This document shows positions 1 to 10,112 of a stretch of 64,000 nt of DNA, one piece after another (position 1 is the first letter of the stretch; every line of letters begins with the position of its first letter). Source of the DNA: Alphaproteobacteria bacterium (GTDB lineage Bacteria > Pseudomonadota > Alphaproteobacteria > Micropepsales > Micropepsaceae). The notes beneath the pieces were generated by a model that did not search any database, had not been told where the DNA came from, and saw nothing but the letters and a program-made list of their open reading frames with translations. The DNA lies in NCBI GenBank assembly GCA_016783965.1, contig JADHVO010000006.1:248001-312000 (forward strand), written 5' to 3'. A program made the position numbers and the translations under genes.

Positions 1-231
1 CAGTCGATGATGCGCGAGAACCTGGAGATCTACGACCGCGTCGGTGGCGGCGACGGCTTCGCGTCCGGCCTGGCCTACGGTTTTCTGGAAGGAAAGGGAC
101 CGCAGGCCGCAGTGGAATACGGCGCCGCGCACGGCGCACTCGCTATGACCACGCCCGGCGACACCTCCATGGTGAGCGCCAGGGAAGTCGAAGCCGTGAT
201 GAAGGGCAAAGGCGCCCGCGTCATTCGCTAA
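1..231 (+). CDS. kdgK: 2-keto-3-deoxygluconate kinase (PfkB family), C-terminal fragment
   Basis: The frame is open from the window edge, so only the last ~76 residues are present. They contain the PfkB signature VGGGDGFASG, whose Asp is the catalytic base in this family, followed by the usual C-terminal helices. KDG kinase phosphorylates 2-keto-3-deoxygluconate before aldol cleavage. The assignment rests on the motif plus context: uxaC and manD follow immediately and together make 2-keto-3-deoxygluconate from glucuronate. Another PfkB sugar kinase remains possible because the substrate-binding N-terminus is missing. The gene ends 16 bp before uxaC, so co-transcription is likely. Confidence 0.75.
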   Translation, partial: QSMMRENLEIYDRVGGGDGFASGLAYGFLEGKGPQAAVEYGAAHGALAMTTPGDTSMVSAREVEAVMKGKGARVIR

Positions 232-247
232 CGTCTTTGGTGATCCG

Positions 248-1624
248 ATGTCGGCACTGAAACTCCACCCTGATCGCTTCTTTCCCGCTGATAGCGGTAC
301 CCGCGCCATCGCGCGCGCGCTGTTCGCGCGGGTCGAGAATCTGCCGATCCTCTCGCCGCACGGCCACACCGATCCCAAATGGTTCGCGACTGACGCGCCG
401 TTCGAGGACGCGACCAGCCTGTTCCTGTGGCCCGACCACTACGTCACGCGCATGCTCTATTCCCAGGGCATCACGCTGGAGCAACTTGGCCTCCAGAACC
501 CGGCCGCCGACCGTCGCGCCGCGTGGAAGCTGTTCGCCTCGAACTATCATCTGTTCCGCGGCACGCCCTCGCGGCTCTGGCTCGACCACGTCTTCGCCAC
601 CGTGTTCGGTTTCGACCGCAAGCTCTCGGCTGACACCGCCGACGACTATTACGACCGCATCAACACGGCGCTGAAGCTCAGCGGTTTCCGTCCCCGTGCG
701 CTGTTCGAGCGCTTCAGCATCGAGAAGATCGCGACCACCGAAGGCGCCCTCGACACGCTCGCCGATCACGACGCGATCGAGCGCGACTGGCCCGGCCACG
801 TCGTCACCACCTACCGCCCCGACGATGTGATCGATGCCGGCAAGGACGTGTTCGCCGCCAATGTCGAGACATTCGGCGCCACCACCTGGGCCGGCTACCT
901 CAAGACGCACCAGGACCGCCGCGCCTTCTTCCGCGCCCACGGCGCCACCGCCACCGACCACGGCCACCCGAGCGCCGCCACCGCGAACCTGTCGCCCGCC
1001 GACGCCTCCGCCCTGTTCGACCGCCTGATGCGGGGCAAGCGCAACGCAAACGACGCCGAACTCTTCCGCGCCCAGATGCTGACCGAGATGGCGAAGATGT
1101 CGTGCGACGACGGTATGACCATGCAGATCCATCCGGGCAGTTTCCGCAACCACAACCCGTCGCTGTTCGCGAAGTACGGCCCGAACATCGGCGCCGACAT
1201 CCCGATGACGACGGATTACGTGCATGCGCTGAAGCCCATGCTCGATGTGGTCGGCAACCGCCCAGACCTCACCGTCATCCTCTTCACGCTGGACGAAACC
1301 AACTACGCCCGCGAACTCGCGCCAATGGCCGGGTACTATCCGTGCCTCAAGCTCGGTCCCGCCTGGTGGTTCCACGACTCGCCCGAAGGCATGCTGCGCT
1401 TCCGCCGCCAGGTGACCGAGACGGCGGGTTTCTACAACACCGTCGGCTTCAACGACGACACGCGTGCTTTCCTCTCCATCCCCGCGCGCCATGACCTCGC
1501 CCGTCGCATCGACGCCGCCTATCTGGCGGAACTGGTCACCACGCACCGGCTGGAAGAAGACGAGGCGCATGAACTTATCGTCGATCTCGCCTATAACCTT
1601 CCCAAAGCCGCCTACAAGCTCTGA
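248..1624 (+). CDS. uxaC: glucuronate (uronate) isomerase
   Basis: Uronate isomerase interconverts D-glucuronate and D-fructuronate (or galacturonate and tagaturonate), an early cytoplasmic step of hexuronate catabolism. The 458-residue protein matches the family's usual length (about 465). It opens with the typical LHPDRFFP segment and carries the amidohydrolase-type metal motif HGH at His38/His40 within LSPHGHTDP. The start is an ATG 16 bp after the kinase stop. manD begins 10 bp downstream, so the three genes look like one operon turning glucuronate toward KDG-6-phosphate. A fructuronate reductase (UxuB) would be needed between UxaC and ManD and is not in this window. Confidence 0.93.
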   Translation: MSALKLHPDRFFPADSGTRAIARALFARVENLPILSPHGHTDPKWFATDAPFEDATSLFLWPDHYVTRMLYSQGITLEQLGLQNPAADRRAAWKLFASNYHLFRGTPSRLWLDHVFATVFGFDRKLSADTADDYYDRINTALKLSGFRPRALFERFSIEKIATTEGALDTLADHDAIERDWPGHVVTTYRPDDVIDAGKDVFAANVETFGATTWAGYLKTHQDRRAFFRAHGATATDHGHPSAATANLSPADASALFDRLMRGKRNANDAELFRAQMLTEMAKMSCDDGMTMQIHPGSFRNHNPSLFAKYGPNIGADIPMTTDYVHALKPMLDVVGNRPDLTVILFTLDETNYARELAPMAGYYPCLKLGPAWWFHDSPEGMLRFRRQVTETAGFYNTVGFNDDTRAFLSIPARHDLARRIDAAYLAELVTTHRLEEDEAHELIVDLAYNLPKAAYKL

Positions 1625-1634
1625 GACCCCCGCC

Positions 1635-2846
1635 ATGGCAAAGATCACCTCCGCGCGCGTCATCGTCTGCTCGCCGGGCCGCAACTTCGTCACGCTGAAG
1701 ATCGAGACTTCCGACGGCGTCACCGGCATCGGCGACGCCACGCTGAACGGCCGCGAGCTCGCCGTCGCGAGCTATCTCGCCGATCACGTCATCCCGTGCC
1801 TGATCGGCCGCGACGCGCACCAGATCGAGGACATCTGGCAATTCCTCTATCGCGGGGCCTATTGGCGGCGCGGCCCCGTCACCATGGCCGCCATCGGTGC
1901 GGTCGACACCGCGCTGTGGGACATCAAGGGCAAGGTCGCCGGCCTGCCGCTCTACCAGCTGCTGGGCGGCGCCAGCCGCGAGGGCGTGATGGCCTACGGC
2001 CACGCCAACGGTACGACGATCGAAGAGACCATCGCCGAAGCGAAGACGTACAAGGCCGAGGGCTACAAGGCGATCCGCCTGCAATCGGGTATCCCCGGCC
2101 TCAAGTCCACCTACGGCGTGTCGAAGGACAAGAAGTACTACGAGCCCGCCGACGCCGACCTGCCGACCGAGAACGTCTGGTCCACCGTCAAGTACATGCG
2201 CACCGTACCCGAGCTGTTCGCCGCCGCGCGCGAGGCGCTGGGCTGGGACGTGCACCTGCTGCACGACGTGCATCATCGCCTCACGCCGATCGAGGCCGGC
2301 CGCCTAGGCAAAGACCTCGAGCCCTACCGTCTGTTCTGGCTTGAAGACACCGTTCCGGCGGAGAACCAGGCCGGCTTTCGCATCATCCGTCAGCACACCA
2401 CGACGCCGCTCGCAGTGGGCGAGATCTTCAACACCATCTGGGACGCCAAGCAGCTGATCGAGGAACAGCTGATCGACTACATCCGCATGACGGTCGTGCA
2501 CGGCGGCGGCATCACCCATCTGCGCCGTGTCGCCAGCCTTGCCGATCTCTACCACGTGCGCACCGGCTGCCACGGCGCGACCGACCTGTCGCCCGTGTGC
2601 ATGGCCGCGGCGCTGCACTTCGACATCTCGGTGCCGAACTTCGGCATCCAGGAGTACATGATCCATACGAAAGAGACCGACGCCGTCTTCCCGCACGCCT
2701 ACAAGTTCGCGAACGGCATGTTCACGCCCGGCGAAGCCCCGGGTCTGGGCGTCGAGATCGACGAGGCGCTCGCGGCGAAATATCCCTACAAGCGCGCCTA
2801 TCTGCCGGTGAATCGCCTCGAAGACGGTAGTATGACCAACTGGTGA
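1635..2846 (+). CDS. manD: D-mannonate dehydratase, enolase superfamily
   Basis: This 403-residue protein dehydrates D-mannonate to 2-keto-3-deoxygluconate. It is a ManD/RspA-type enolase-superfamily enzyme, unrelated in fold to UxuA. The metal ligands are visible: Asp211 in HDVHH, Glu237 in LEDTVPAEN and Glu263 in VGEIF, offset by one from the ligands I recall for Novosphingobium ManD. His213 and the Tyr-containing loop (KDKKYYEP) match the catalytic residues of true mannonate dehydratases, not the low-activity paralogues. The reading frame extends further upstream over the end of uxaC, but the ATG at 1635 fits the family N-terminus ([11 protein letters not shown]). Its stop overlaps the GTG start of the GH31 gene by 4 bp. 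Confidence 0.93.
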   Translation: MAKITSARVIVCSPGRNFVTLKIETSDGVTGIGDATLNGRELAVASYLADHVIPCLIGRDAHQIEDIWQFLYRGAYWRRGPVTMAAIGAVDTALWDIKGKVAGLPLYQLLGGASREGVMAYGHANGTTIEETIAEAKTYKAEGYKAIRLQSGIPGLKSTYGVSKDKKYYEPADADLPTENVWSTVKYMRTVPELFAAAREALGWDVHLLHDVHHRLTPIEAGRLGKDLEPYRLFWLEDTVPAENQAGFRIIRQHTTTPLAVGEIFNTIWDAKQLIEEQLIDYIRMTVVHGGGITHLRRVASLADLYHVRTGCHGATDLSPVCMAAALHFDISVPNFGIQEYMIHTKETDAVFPHAYKFANGMFTPGEAPGLGVEIDEALAAKYPYKRAYLPVNRLEDGSMTNW

Positions 2847-5176
2847 GCACCCTCGCCAACCCACCCGTCTTCCGCCTCACCGCGCGCGAGGGCAATCACC
2901 TGACGCTGACCAGCGACGGCCCGGCCGTCGCGCACATCTTCGTTCTGGAGGACGACATCATCCGCGTGATGATGCTGCCCGATGGCGTGACGAAGCAGCC
3001 GCGTAGCTGGACCGTGGCGCCGGGTCAGGACGACGTGCCATTTGAGGGACGTGACCGGTTCGATCTGTCAGGCTTCACGCTACCGCAGTTTGATTTGCGC
3101 GAAGACGAAGGGAAACTGATCGTCGAGACCAGCGGGCTGCGACTCAAGGTTTTGCTTCGCGGTTTTTTCTGCACCTGGGATGTGTTCGATGACCGCGCGC
3201 AGGATTATAGGCGCATCCTGAAAGACCGACCGACCCAGGCCTACAATTTCGGCTGGTGGGACGGGAAGGTGCACCACTACCTCGTGCGCGATCCGGCCGA
3301 GATGTATTTCGGCTTGGGCGAGCGCAGCGGCGAGATGAACCGCGCAGGCCGCCGCTTTCGCATGAGCAACGTCGATGCCATGGGCTACGACGCCCGCACC
3401 TCAGACCCGCTCTACAAGCACATCCCGTTCTACATCACGCGCAAAAGCTCGGACACCGCCGCGGGAATTTTCTACGACACGCTCTCCGACTGTACCTTCG
3501 ACATGGGTGCGGAACGCAGCAACTACCACGGCCTCTTCCGCGGTTTCACCGCGGACTACGGCGACCTCGATTACTACGTCATCGGCGGCACCATCCCTGA
3601 GATCACGCGCCGCTTCACCTGGCTCGCCGGCCGTCCTGCGTTCCCGCCGCGCTACGCCCTCGGCTATTCCGGCTCGACCATGAGCTATACCGACCGCGAC
3701 GACGCCCAGGCCGCGATGATGGAGTTTATCGCGAAATGCGAGGAGCACGACATCCTGTGCGACTCCTTCCATCTGTCGTCCGGATACACCTCCATGGGCC
3801 CAAAGCGCTATGTCTTCCACTGGAACCGGGACAAATTCCCCGACCCCGCCGCCTTCGTGCGCAGCTATGCGGAGAAGGGCGTGCGGGTGATCCCCAACAT
3901 CAAGCCCGCATTGCTGCACGATCACCCGCTGTTCGCCGAAGCGCGCGACAAAGGCCTGCTGATTACCGCCGCGAACGGCGAGCCCGAATGGGTTCAGTTC
4001 TGGGACGCCGTCGGCGCCTATCTCGATTTCACCAACCCCGCGACGCTCGACTGGTGGCAGGAGAAGGTGACGACCGCGCTGCTCGACGTCGGCATGGCCG
4101 GCACCTGGAACGACAACAACGAGTTCGAGATCGTCTCGCCCGCCGCGCGCGCCCACAACGGCCAGGCCATCGCCACCAAGCCGCTTCACACGCTCCAGAT
4201 GCTGCGCGCCTCCAAGGCCGCGCAGATCGCGAAGGAACCCGGCAAGCGCCCCTATCTCGTCAGCCGCGCGGGCTTCGCAGGCATGCAGCGCTACGTGCAG
4301 ACATGGTCCGGCGACAACTACACCAGTTGGGACACGCTCAAATGGAACGTGCGCATGGGCCTCGGCCTCGCGCTCAGCGGCGTGTCGAACACCGGCCATG
4401 ACGTCGGCGGTTTCGACGGCCCCAAGCCCGACGCCGAGCTGTTCGTGCGCTGGGTCGGCTTCGGCATCTTCATGCCGCGCTTCTCGATCCATTCCTGGAA
4501 CACCGACCGCACCGCCAACGAACCGTGGATGCACCCGTCGGTCACGCCCCATGTCCGCGACCTGATCAAATTCCGCTACCGCCTGCTGCCGTATCTCTAC
4601 AATCTCGTGTGGCGTCACGCAGAGCAGTACGCGCCGATAATCTGGCCCACCTTCGCTCTCTTTCCCCTCGACGAACGCTGTCTCGAAGGCAACGACGACA
4701 TGATGCTTGGCCATTCGCTGCTGGTGGCGCCTGTCGTCGAGCCGGGCACTGCGACGCGCGATGTCTATCTCCCGGCCGGCACACGCTGGTTCGACTGGTG
4801 GACTGGCGAAGTCTTCGACGGCGGCCAGACGATCTCGCGCCCCGCGCCCTTCCGCCGCCCGCTTTTGCTCGCGCGCGAAGGCAGCATCGTCGCCCTCAAC
4901 ACCGCCGAACAGCATTTCGCCGAACGTGCCGACACCCGCGGCTTCGCGATCTTCCCGGTGGCCGAAGGCACCTTCAGCACCCAGGTCTTCGACGACGACG
5001 GCGAAGGCGACCTCGCCGCGGAGCCACCGCTCTGGCGCGTCGAGGTCACCTGCACGCCCGGCGAGATCACCGTCGCAGTCACCGCCCCGCACGGCGCCGC
5101 TGCGGGTGCCGGGATCATCCTTCCCACCACCGAGAAGCGCCCTGTGACCATCACGGGCGGCCATCGCGCGGCGTAA
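2843..5176 (+). CDS. glycoside hydrolase family 31 (alpha-glucosidase/alpha-xylosidase type)
   Basis: This 777-residue retaining alpha-glycosidase has the GH31 order: N-terminal beta-sandwich, catalytic barrel, C-terminal beta domains. The nucleophile is Asp424 in [10 protein letters not shown] (family form W-x-D-M/N-N-E). The likely acid/base is Asp491 in TWSGDN, followed by the conserved [10 protein letters not shown] segment. No signal peptide is seen, so it probably acts in the cytoplasm. The GTG start overlaps the manD stop (GTGA), which indicates translational coupling and suggests an oligosaccharide linked to hexuronate utilisation, for example release of a neutral sugar from an aldobiouronic acid. 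Substrate specificity within GH31 cannot be read from the sequence alone. Confidence 0.88.
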   Translation: MSTLANPPVFRLTAREGNHLTLTSDGPAVAHIFVLEDDIIRVMMLPDGVTKQPRSWTVAPGQDDVPFEGRDRFDLSGFTLPQFDLREDEGKLIVETSGLRLKVLLRGFFCTWDVFDDRAQDYRRILKDRPTQAYNFGWWDGKVHHYLVRDPAEMYFGLGERSGEMNRAGRRFRMSNVDAMGYDARTSDPLYKHIPFYITRKSSDTAAGIFYDTLSDCTFDMGAERSNYHGLFRGFTADYGDLDYYVIGGTIPEITRRFTWLAGRPAFPPRYALGYSGSTMSYTDRDDAQAAMMEFIAKCEEHDILCDSFHLSSGYTSMGPKRYVFHWNRDKFPDPAAFVRSYAEKGVRVIPNIKPALLHDHPLFAEARDKGLLITAANGEPEWVQFWDAVGAYLDFTNPATLDWWQEKVTTALLDVGMAGTWNDNNEFEIVSPAARAHNGQAIATKPLHTLQMLRASKAAQIAKEPGKRPYLVSRAGFAGMQRYVQTWSGDNYTSWDTLKWNVRMGLGLALSGVSNTGHDVGGFDGPKPDAELFVRWVGFGIFMPRFSIHSWNTDRTANEPWMHPSVTPHVRDLIKFRYRLLPYLYNLVWRHAEQYAPIIWPTFALFPLDERCLEGNDDMMLGHSLLVAPVVEPGTATRDVYLPAGTRWFDWWTGEVFDGGQTISRPAPFRRPLLLAREGSIVALNTAEQHFAERADTRGFAIFPVAEGTFSTQVFDDDGEGDLAAEPPLWRVEVTCTPGEITVAVTAPHGAAAGAGIILPTTEKRPVTITGGHRAA

Positions 5177-5239
5177 TCGCCGCGTTGACTGACGCAACGG
5201 CGCGCCGCTTAGCTTTCCCCGACACCGGAGATTTCAGGA

Positions 5240-6064
5240 ATGAACAGCCCGACGACCGACGCCGCCATGCCTTTGACGCCGGCTGGTCCCCATCGCTGGA
5301 CCACCGTCGCCGGCCCCGAGTGGAGCAATCCCGGCGGCGGTCTATGGGGCGGCTACGCCATCGGCCTTTCGATCCGCGTGCTCGACGCCGAGCCCACCGC
5401 GATCGGCGAAGCCTTGTCGCTCACGCTCACCTACGCCGCCGCACTTCCCTCCGGCCCCATCGACATCCGCGCCCGCTGCCTGCGCCAGGGCCGCTCCATC
5501 GGCGTGTGGGAGGTCGAGCTCCTGCCCGGCGGCTCCGATCAGGTCGGCGTCCACGCCATCGTGACCATGGCGCAGCGCCCCACGACCCCGCCCTTCGAAT
5601 TCGCGAAGATACCCGACGCGCCTGCGCCCGAGACGTTGCCCAGGCTCGAATTCGCCGAAACGTCGCATCACTACGGTGCCTCCGCCTTTGAGCGCCGCAT
5701 GATCGGCGGCGACTTCATGCCCGAGCCCGGCGGGACCGATGCCCGCTCCCTCGCCTGGGTCAGGCCGCGCCGCGGTCCGATGGACAAGGCGATGCTCGGC
5801 ATGGTGACGGACTTCTCGCCGCCGCGTTCGATGTACGCGCTCGGCCGCACGATCAACACGACCACGCTCACGCTCACCGTCTACCTCCACGCGACCGAGG
5901 AAGAGCTCGCGGCAATCGGCGACGACTTCATCCTGATCGAATGCGACGGCCGCGTCGGCAGCCGCGGTGCCTCCGACGAACGCTCCAGCTACTGGAGCCG
6001 CAGCGGCAAGCTCCTCGCCACCAGCGAACAGCTCGCGTGGTATCGCGAAAGGCCGGGCAGCTAG
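5240..6064 (+). CDS. thioesterase family protein (double hot-dog acyl-CoA thioesterase type)
   Basis: The 274-residue protein looks like a TesB/4HBT_3-type thioesterase with two hot-dog halves. The first contains PEWSNPGGGLWGGYAIGLSIRVL and the second the segment around RSMYALGRTINTTTLTLTVYLHA. Such enzymes hydrolyse acyl-CoA to free acid and CoA. The start ATG is preceded by a purine-rich stretch. It lies 63 bp after the GH31 gene, so it may or may not share that transcript. Its stop codon shares a CTAG with the convergent serine-hydrolase gene. Family membership is fairly secure; the acyl substrate is unknown. Confidence 0.78.
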   Translation: MNSPTTDAAMPLTPAGPHRWTTVAGPEWSNPGGGLWGGYAIGLSIRVLDAEPTAIGEALSLTLTYAAALPSGPIDIRARCLRQGRSIGVWEVELLPGGSDQVGVHAIVTMAQRPTTPPFEFAKIPDAPAPETLPRLEFAETSHHYGASAFERRMIGGDFMPEPGGTDARSLAWVRPRRGPMDKAMLGMVTDFSPPRSMYALGRTINTTTLTLTVYLHATEEELAAIGDDFILIECDGRVGSRGASDERSSYWSRSGKLLATSEQLAWYRERPGS

Positions 6065-7299
6065 TCCGCGATCGATGAATACACGATCGACTTTAACTGC
6101 CCGCGGAAATTGAACGCACCGCTCGGCATCAGCTGGGTCATGAACACCACCGCCAGGTCGTCCACGGCGTCGACCCAAAAGATCGTGCTCGCCGCGCCGC
6201 CCCAGTACCAGTCGGTGCCGACGATCGATCCCGACGTCACGCTGTCCAGCGTGCAGGCAAAGCCCAGCCCGAAGCCGACACCCTCATTCGCGGTCTCCGA
6301 GAACCCGCCGATCGCCATCTGCGTCAGGTCCTTGCCGTCCTTCAGATGATTGCGGTGCATCAGCTCGACGGTGCGCGGTCCCAGGATGCGTGCCCCGTCC
6401 AGCTCGCCGCCCCGCCGCAGCATCTCGCAGAACCGCACATAGTCCGCCGTCGTGCCGGTCAGCCCGCCGCCGCCCGAGAAGAACGTCGGCTCCTTCAGAT
6501 AGGTGCTCTTCTGCGGATCGTCGACCAGGTGCAGCGTCTTGTCCGCCCCGCGCCGGTAGTTCGCGGCAAAGCGCGGCAGCTTTTCCTTCGCCACCGTGAA
6601 CGACGTGTCCTTCATCTTTAGCGGCTCGAAGATCTCGTCCTGCAGGAACTTGTCGAACCGCTTGCCCGAGATGATCTCCACCAGCGCGCCGCACATGTCG
6701 GTGGAGAGCGAATACATCCACCGTTCGCCCGGCTGGTAGCGCAGCGGCACGCGGCCCAGCTTCGCCGCAAACGCGCGCAGGTCCTCGCCCTCGCCACGCC
6801 GCACGCCCACCCTGGCGTATTCCTTGTCCACCGGATGCGCGGTGTCGGGCGCACCCAGCGCCGCCAGCGCATTGCCGTAGGTGAGCCCGCCGGTATGGCC
6901 CAGCATGTCGCGCATGCTGACCGGCCGGTTCGGCTTCACGGTCTCCATCGTCGCGCCCTCGCCCGACACCCACACGCGATGGTCGCGCCACTCCGGCACG
7001 AAGCGGTGCACCGGATCGTTGAGCTGGAAATAGCCGCGCTCATACAGCGTCATCAGCGCGACCGAGGTGATCGGCTTGGTCATCGAATAGATGCGGAAGA
7101 TCGCGTCGTCGCGCATCGCCGTGCCGCGTTCCTTGTCCTGCTGGCCCAGCGACTTGAAGTAGGCGATGTGCCCCTTGCGCGTCACCGCCACCTGGCAGCC
7201 CGCGATCTTGCCGTTGTCGATGTACGACCGCTGCAGATGATCGGCGATGCGGTCCAGCCGCGCCGCCGCAAATCCTGCCGCCTTCGGATTTAGCTCCAT
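6061..7299 (-). CDS. beta-lactamase-fold serine hydrolase (class C/EstB-like esterase)
   Basis: This 412-residue protein has the class C beta-lactamase/D-alanyl carboxypeptidase fold. The nucleophile motif SxxK appears as SMTK in FRIYSMTKPIT and the second catalytic Tyr is probably in WMYSLSTDMCG. There is no clear signal peptide, and such cytoplasmic members usually hydrolyse esters, not beta-lactams. I place the start at the ATG giving MELNPKAAGF because GGGAGG lies 6 bp upstream; the frame stays open 57 bp further. The stop shares CTAG with the convergent thioesterase gene. Confidence 0.82.
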   Translation of the reverse strand: MELNPKAAGFAAARLDRIADHLQRSYIDNGKIAGCQVAVTRKGHIAYFKSLGQQDKERGTAMRDDAIFRIYSMTKPITSVALMTLYERGYFQLNDPVHRFVPEWRDHRVWVSGEGATMETVKPNRPVSMRDMLGHTGGLTYGNALAALGAPDTAHPVDKEYARVGVRRGEGEDLRAFAAKLGRVPLRYQPGERWMYSLSTDMCGALVEIISGKRFDKFLQDEIFEPLKMKDTSFTVAKEKLPRFAANYRRGADKTLHLVDDPQKSTYLKEPTFFSGGGGLTGTTADYVRFCEMLRRGGELDGARILGPRTVELMHRNHLKDGKDLTQMAIGGFSETANEGVGFGLGFACTLDSVTSGSIVGTDWYWGGAASTIFWVDAVDDLAVVFMTQLMPSGAFNFRGQLKSIVYSSIAD

Positions 7300-7364
7300 G
7301 TCCATCCTCCCGGAATCTTGCGGGAAGTATGAGCGCGGCTGCGCGTACCGGTCCAATGAATTCG

Positions 7365-8741
7365 CTAGCGCGCGGGCGCCTGGCCCGTCCGATCAAATAG
7401 ACGCAGGCTCGATACCGCCGCCGCGACCAGCGCGAAGCCGACGCCCACATAAAGCGATGTGACCGTGCCGTGCGCCGGGAACCGCGCGAACAGAAGCGCC
7501 ACCAGCGCCGCGCCGATGGTCTGGCCCAGAAGCCGCGCCGTGCCCAGCATGCCGCTTGCCCCGCCGCTGCGCTCGCGCGGCGTCGATCCGATCATCGCGC
7601 GGTTGTTGGGCGACTGGAACAGGCCGAAGCCTGCGCCCGCGAGCACCATGCGCCACGCAATATCGGGGATACTCGGATGCGCAGGCAACTGCGCCAGCGC
7701 GAACAGCCCGCTGCCGAACACGATCAGGCCGATCGCGCCCAGGATGCCGGCGGGATAGCGGTCCGCCAGCCGTCCCGCGACCGGCGACACCAGCGCGATG
7801 GCGATCGGCCATGGCGTCATCAGCAGGCCGGTCTCCACCGCGGTGAAGTGCATCTCGCTCTGGAGCAGGAAGGGCAGCGACACCAGCGCCAGCATCTGCC
7901 CGGCGAAGGAGCAGATCGACGTGCCGATAGACAGGGCAAAGATCGGGATGCGCATCAGGTCCACCGGCAGCATCGGCGACGCCGCGGTCGCCTCGCGCCG
8001 CACCATGATCGCGCCGATCACGATGGTCGCCGCAAGCTCGACGATGAACAGCACGCCCGATCCGCCATGCCCGAACGCGTCGATGCTCCCGATCAGAAGC
8101 CCGAACATCAGCGCCACCAGCAGCGCGCCGGGGATATCGAAGCTGTGTTTGGCGCGCGGCGTGAAGGGCAGGGCGCGCAGCGCGATCACGATGGCGACGA
8201 AGCCGAACGGAATGTTCACCGCGAACAGCCACGGCCAGGTCGCGACGCTCAGGATGCCTGCGGCGACCGTCGGCCCTGCTGCGGCGGATACGGCGACGAT
8301 CAGCGTGTTGATCGAGAGCCCGCGCCCCAGCAGCCGGTGCGGGTAGATGAAGCGGATCAGCGCCGAGTTCACCGCCATGATCCCCGCCCCGCCGAACCCC
8401 TGCACCACGCGCGCGATCGCCAGCATCGGCAGGTCGCGCGCCACCGCGCACAGCAGCGACGCGATGGTGAACAGGATCAGCCCGGCGACATAGATGCGCC
8501 GGTAGCCGATGATGTCGCCCAGCGCAGCCAGCGGCAGCAGCGAGATGGTGATCGCCAACTGGTACCCGTTGACGATCCAGATCGACAGCGCCGGATCGGC
8601 ACGCAGGTCGATCCCGATGGTCGGCAACGCGACGTTGGCAATGGCCGAATCCATCACCGCCATCACGATCCCCAGCGCGATGGTCGCAATCGCCCAATAG
8701 CGCTGTGGTGTCGGGAGGCCGTCTTCGTGGATCGTCGTCAT
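7365..8741 (-). CDS. MFS transporter, DHA2/EmrB-QacA-like
   Basis: The 458-residue polytopic membrane protein has the drug:H+ antiporter N-terminus (VMDSAIANVALPTIGIDL), the motif-A loop GDIIGYRRIY between helices 2 and 3, and motif C-like ARVVQGFGGAGIMAVNSA. It probably exports hydrophobic or organic compounds across the inner membrane. The ATG at 8741 is chosen because GGGGAGG lies just upstream. That Shine-Dalgarno lies inside the end of the palindromic element at 8741-8884. The upstream gene in the same direction is an acyl-CoA dehydrogenase. Confidence 0.88.
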   Translation of the reverse strand: MTTIHEDGLPTPQRYWAIATIALGIVMAVMDSAIANVALPTIGIDLRADPALSIWIVNGYQLAITISLLPLAALGDIIGYRRIYVAGLILFTIASLLCAVARDLPMLAIARVVQGFGGAGIMAVNSALIRFIYPHRLLGRGLSINTLIVAVSAAAGPTVAAGILSVATWPWLFAVNIPFGFVAIVIALRALPFTPRAKHSFDIPGALLVALMFGLLIGSIDAFGHGGSGVLFIVELAATIVIGAIMVRREATAASPMLPVDLMRIPIFALSIGTSICSFAGQMLALVSLPFLLQSEMHFTAVETGLLMTPWPIAIALVSPVAGRLADRYPAGILGAIGLIVFGSGLFALAQLPAHPSIPDIAWRMVLAGAGFGLFQSPNNRAMIGSTPRERSGGASGMLGTARLLGQTIGAALVALLFARFPAHGTVTSLYVGVGFALVAAAVSSLRLFDRTGQAPAR

Positions 8742-8884
8742 CACCTCCCCTTTATGGGGAGGTCGAAAAATCGCCTAGCGATTTTTCGGGTGGGGTGCGG
8801 TGCTTTGACGAGGCGCAGTCCCCCACCCGAAAAATTGCGAGCGACGCAAGCAAGTTTGTCGACCTCCCCACAAAGGGGGAGGTG
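8741..8884. repeat. palindromic intergenic element with near-identical inverted ends
   Basis: About 144 bp between two leftward genes. The left end begins TCACCTCCCCTTTATGGGGA and the right end, read in reverse complement, begins TCACCTCCCCCTTTGTGGGG. Inside each arm is a further copy of GAAAAATxGC and CCCCACCCGAAAAA. It is therefore a pair of hairpins arranged head to head, like a MITE or REP/BIME-type element, with no ORF of its own. The left terminus overlaps the MFS start codon and supplies its ribosome-binding site. Confidence 0.8.
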
Positions 8885-8891
8885 ACGACGG

Positions 8892-9980
8892 TCAGTTGCC
8901 AACCCACCCCTGCGCCACGGCGGCATCGTGGCGGACCTTTTCCGGCCCGCCCAGCGCCTGCCGGTCGAAGCCGATGCGCTTGAACCAGTAGTGCAGGCCG
9001 AGCAGGTCGGTGAACCCCATGCCGCCATGCGCTTCGGTCGCGGTGCGGGCGACGAAGGTGCCGACCTCGGTCGTGTGCGCCTTGGCGTGCGCCGCCATCC
9101 TGCGCGCCTCGGCCGGAAACGCGTCGAACGCATAGGCCGCGTACCAGATCAGCGACCGGCACGGCTCCAGCTCCGCGATCATCTCCGCGCACATGTGCTT
9201 GACCGCCTGGTAGGAGCCGATCACCCGCCCGAACTGCTTGCGCTCCTTGGCGTAGTCGACCGCCTTCTCGATCATCCGCCCGCCCGCGCCCAGCACGTCT
9301 GCCGCCAGCATCACGCGCCCCGCATCGATCATGCGCTCCAGCGCCGCCGGCGCCTCATGCGCCAGTGCTTCCGCCTCGACATCGTGGAAGTTCAGCTCGC
9401 CGATCGCGCGCGTCTGGTCGATGGTGTTGAGCGTGGTCTTCTCCAGCCCCTTCGCGCCCGCGTCGACCACATGCAGGCTGCCGCGTGCATCCGCGACGAC
9501 ATAGATCCCTGCGCCATCGAAATCGAGCACGAACAGCGCCTTGCCGCTGAGCTTGCCGCCCTTCGCCGTGATCCCCGCCTTGTCGCGCGCGCCGCCGGCG
9601 CGTTCGCTCACCGCCACGCCAGCGATCAACTCGCCTGAAGCCAGCGCCGGCAGCCATTTGCGCTTCTGCGCCTCCGATCCCGCGTGCAGGATCGCGAGCG
9701 GCGCCATCACGCTCGACGCCACGAACGGCACCGGCGCGACATGCCGCCCCAGCGCCTCCGCCGCCAGCGCCGCATCCAGCAGCTTCAGGCCCAATCCGCC
9801 GTATTCCTCCGGGATCAGGATGCCGGTGACGCCCAGCTCCGCCACCGCCTTCAGCACGTCGGCCGCGTGGCCGCCGGCCTCCGCCGCCTTGCGCACGCGT
9901 TCCAGCGCCGACACCCGCTCCAGCGTGCGGTTCACGCTGTCCTGCATCATCTTCTGGTCGTCGGTCAGACCGAATTCCAT
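8892..9980 (-). CDS. acyl-CoA dehydrogenase family protein (FadE-like, short form)
   Basis: This is a 362-residue FAD-dependent acyl-CoA dehydrogenase. It begins MEFGLTDDQKMMQDSVNRTL and contains the helical N-terminal domain with IPEEYGGLGL, a middle beta domain, and the C-terminal helical domain with AVDYAKERKQFGRVIGSYQAVKH and the TEAHGGMGFT region. Members oxidise acyl-CoA or steroid side-chain CoA thioesters, often as heterodimers of two adjacent paralogues. The neighbouring gene 10113-11300 encodes a second, divergent acyl-CoA dehydrogenase, which fits such an alpha/beta pair. The substrate is not deducible. Confidence 0.88.
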   Translation of the reverse strand: MEFGLTDDQKMMQDSVNRTLERVSALERVRKAAEAGGHAADVLKAVAELGVTGILIPEEYGGLGLKLLDAALAAEALGRHVAPVPFVASSVMAPLAILHAGSEAQKRKWLPALASGELIAGVAVSERAGGARDKAGITAKGGKLSGKALFVLDFDGAGIYVVADARGSLHVVDAGAKGLEKTTLNTIDQTRAIGELNFHDVEAEALAHEAPAALERMIDAGRVMLAADVLGAGGRMIEKAVDYAKERKQFGRVIGSYQAVKHMCAEMIAELEPCRSLIWYAAYAFDAFPAEARRMAAHAKAHTTEVGTFVARTATEAHGGMGFTDLLGLHYWFKRIGFDRQALGGPEKVRHDAAVAQGWVGN

Positions 9981-10000
9981 GGCAACTTATCCTGTGTGCG

Positions 10001-10109
10001 TGCTTCGAGGCTCCGCTACGCGGAGCACCTCAGCATGACGAAATGGGAGTGGCTTCAAGAAAAAGCGCGTCACCCTGAGGTGCGAGCGCAGCGAGCCTCG
10101 AAGGGTGCA
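10001..10109. repeat. palindromic intergenic element (TTCGAGGCTC...CACCTCAG type)
   Basis: Two inverted arms sit between the two acyl-CoA dehydrogenase genes. The left arm contains CTTCGAGGCTCCGCTACGCG then CACCTCAGCATGACG. The right arm, read in reverse complement, contains CTTCGAGGCTCGCTGCGCTC then CACCTCAGGGTGACG. The spacer is about 27 bp. I recall this motif as a widespread alphaproteobacterial intergenic repeat. The transcript through it would fold into strong hairpins between two genes that probably function together. Confidence 0.8.
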
Positions 10110-10112
10110 TGT

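Noticed and set aside
221..1741. Long open frame on the minus strand opposite uxaC (506 codons)
   Set aside because: Antisense shadow of a G+C-rich gene; composition is Arg/Val/Gly-rich without motifs, while the plus strand encodes a clear UxaC.
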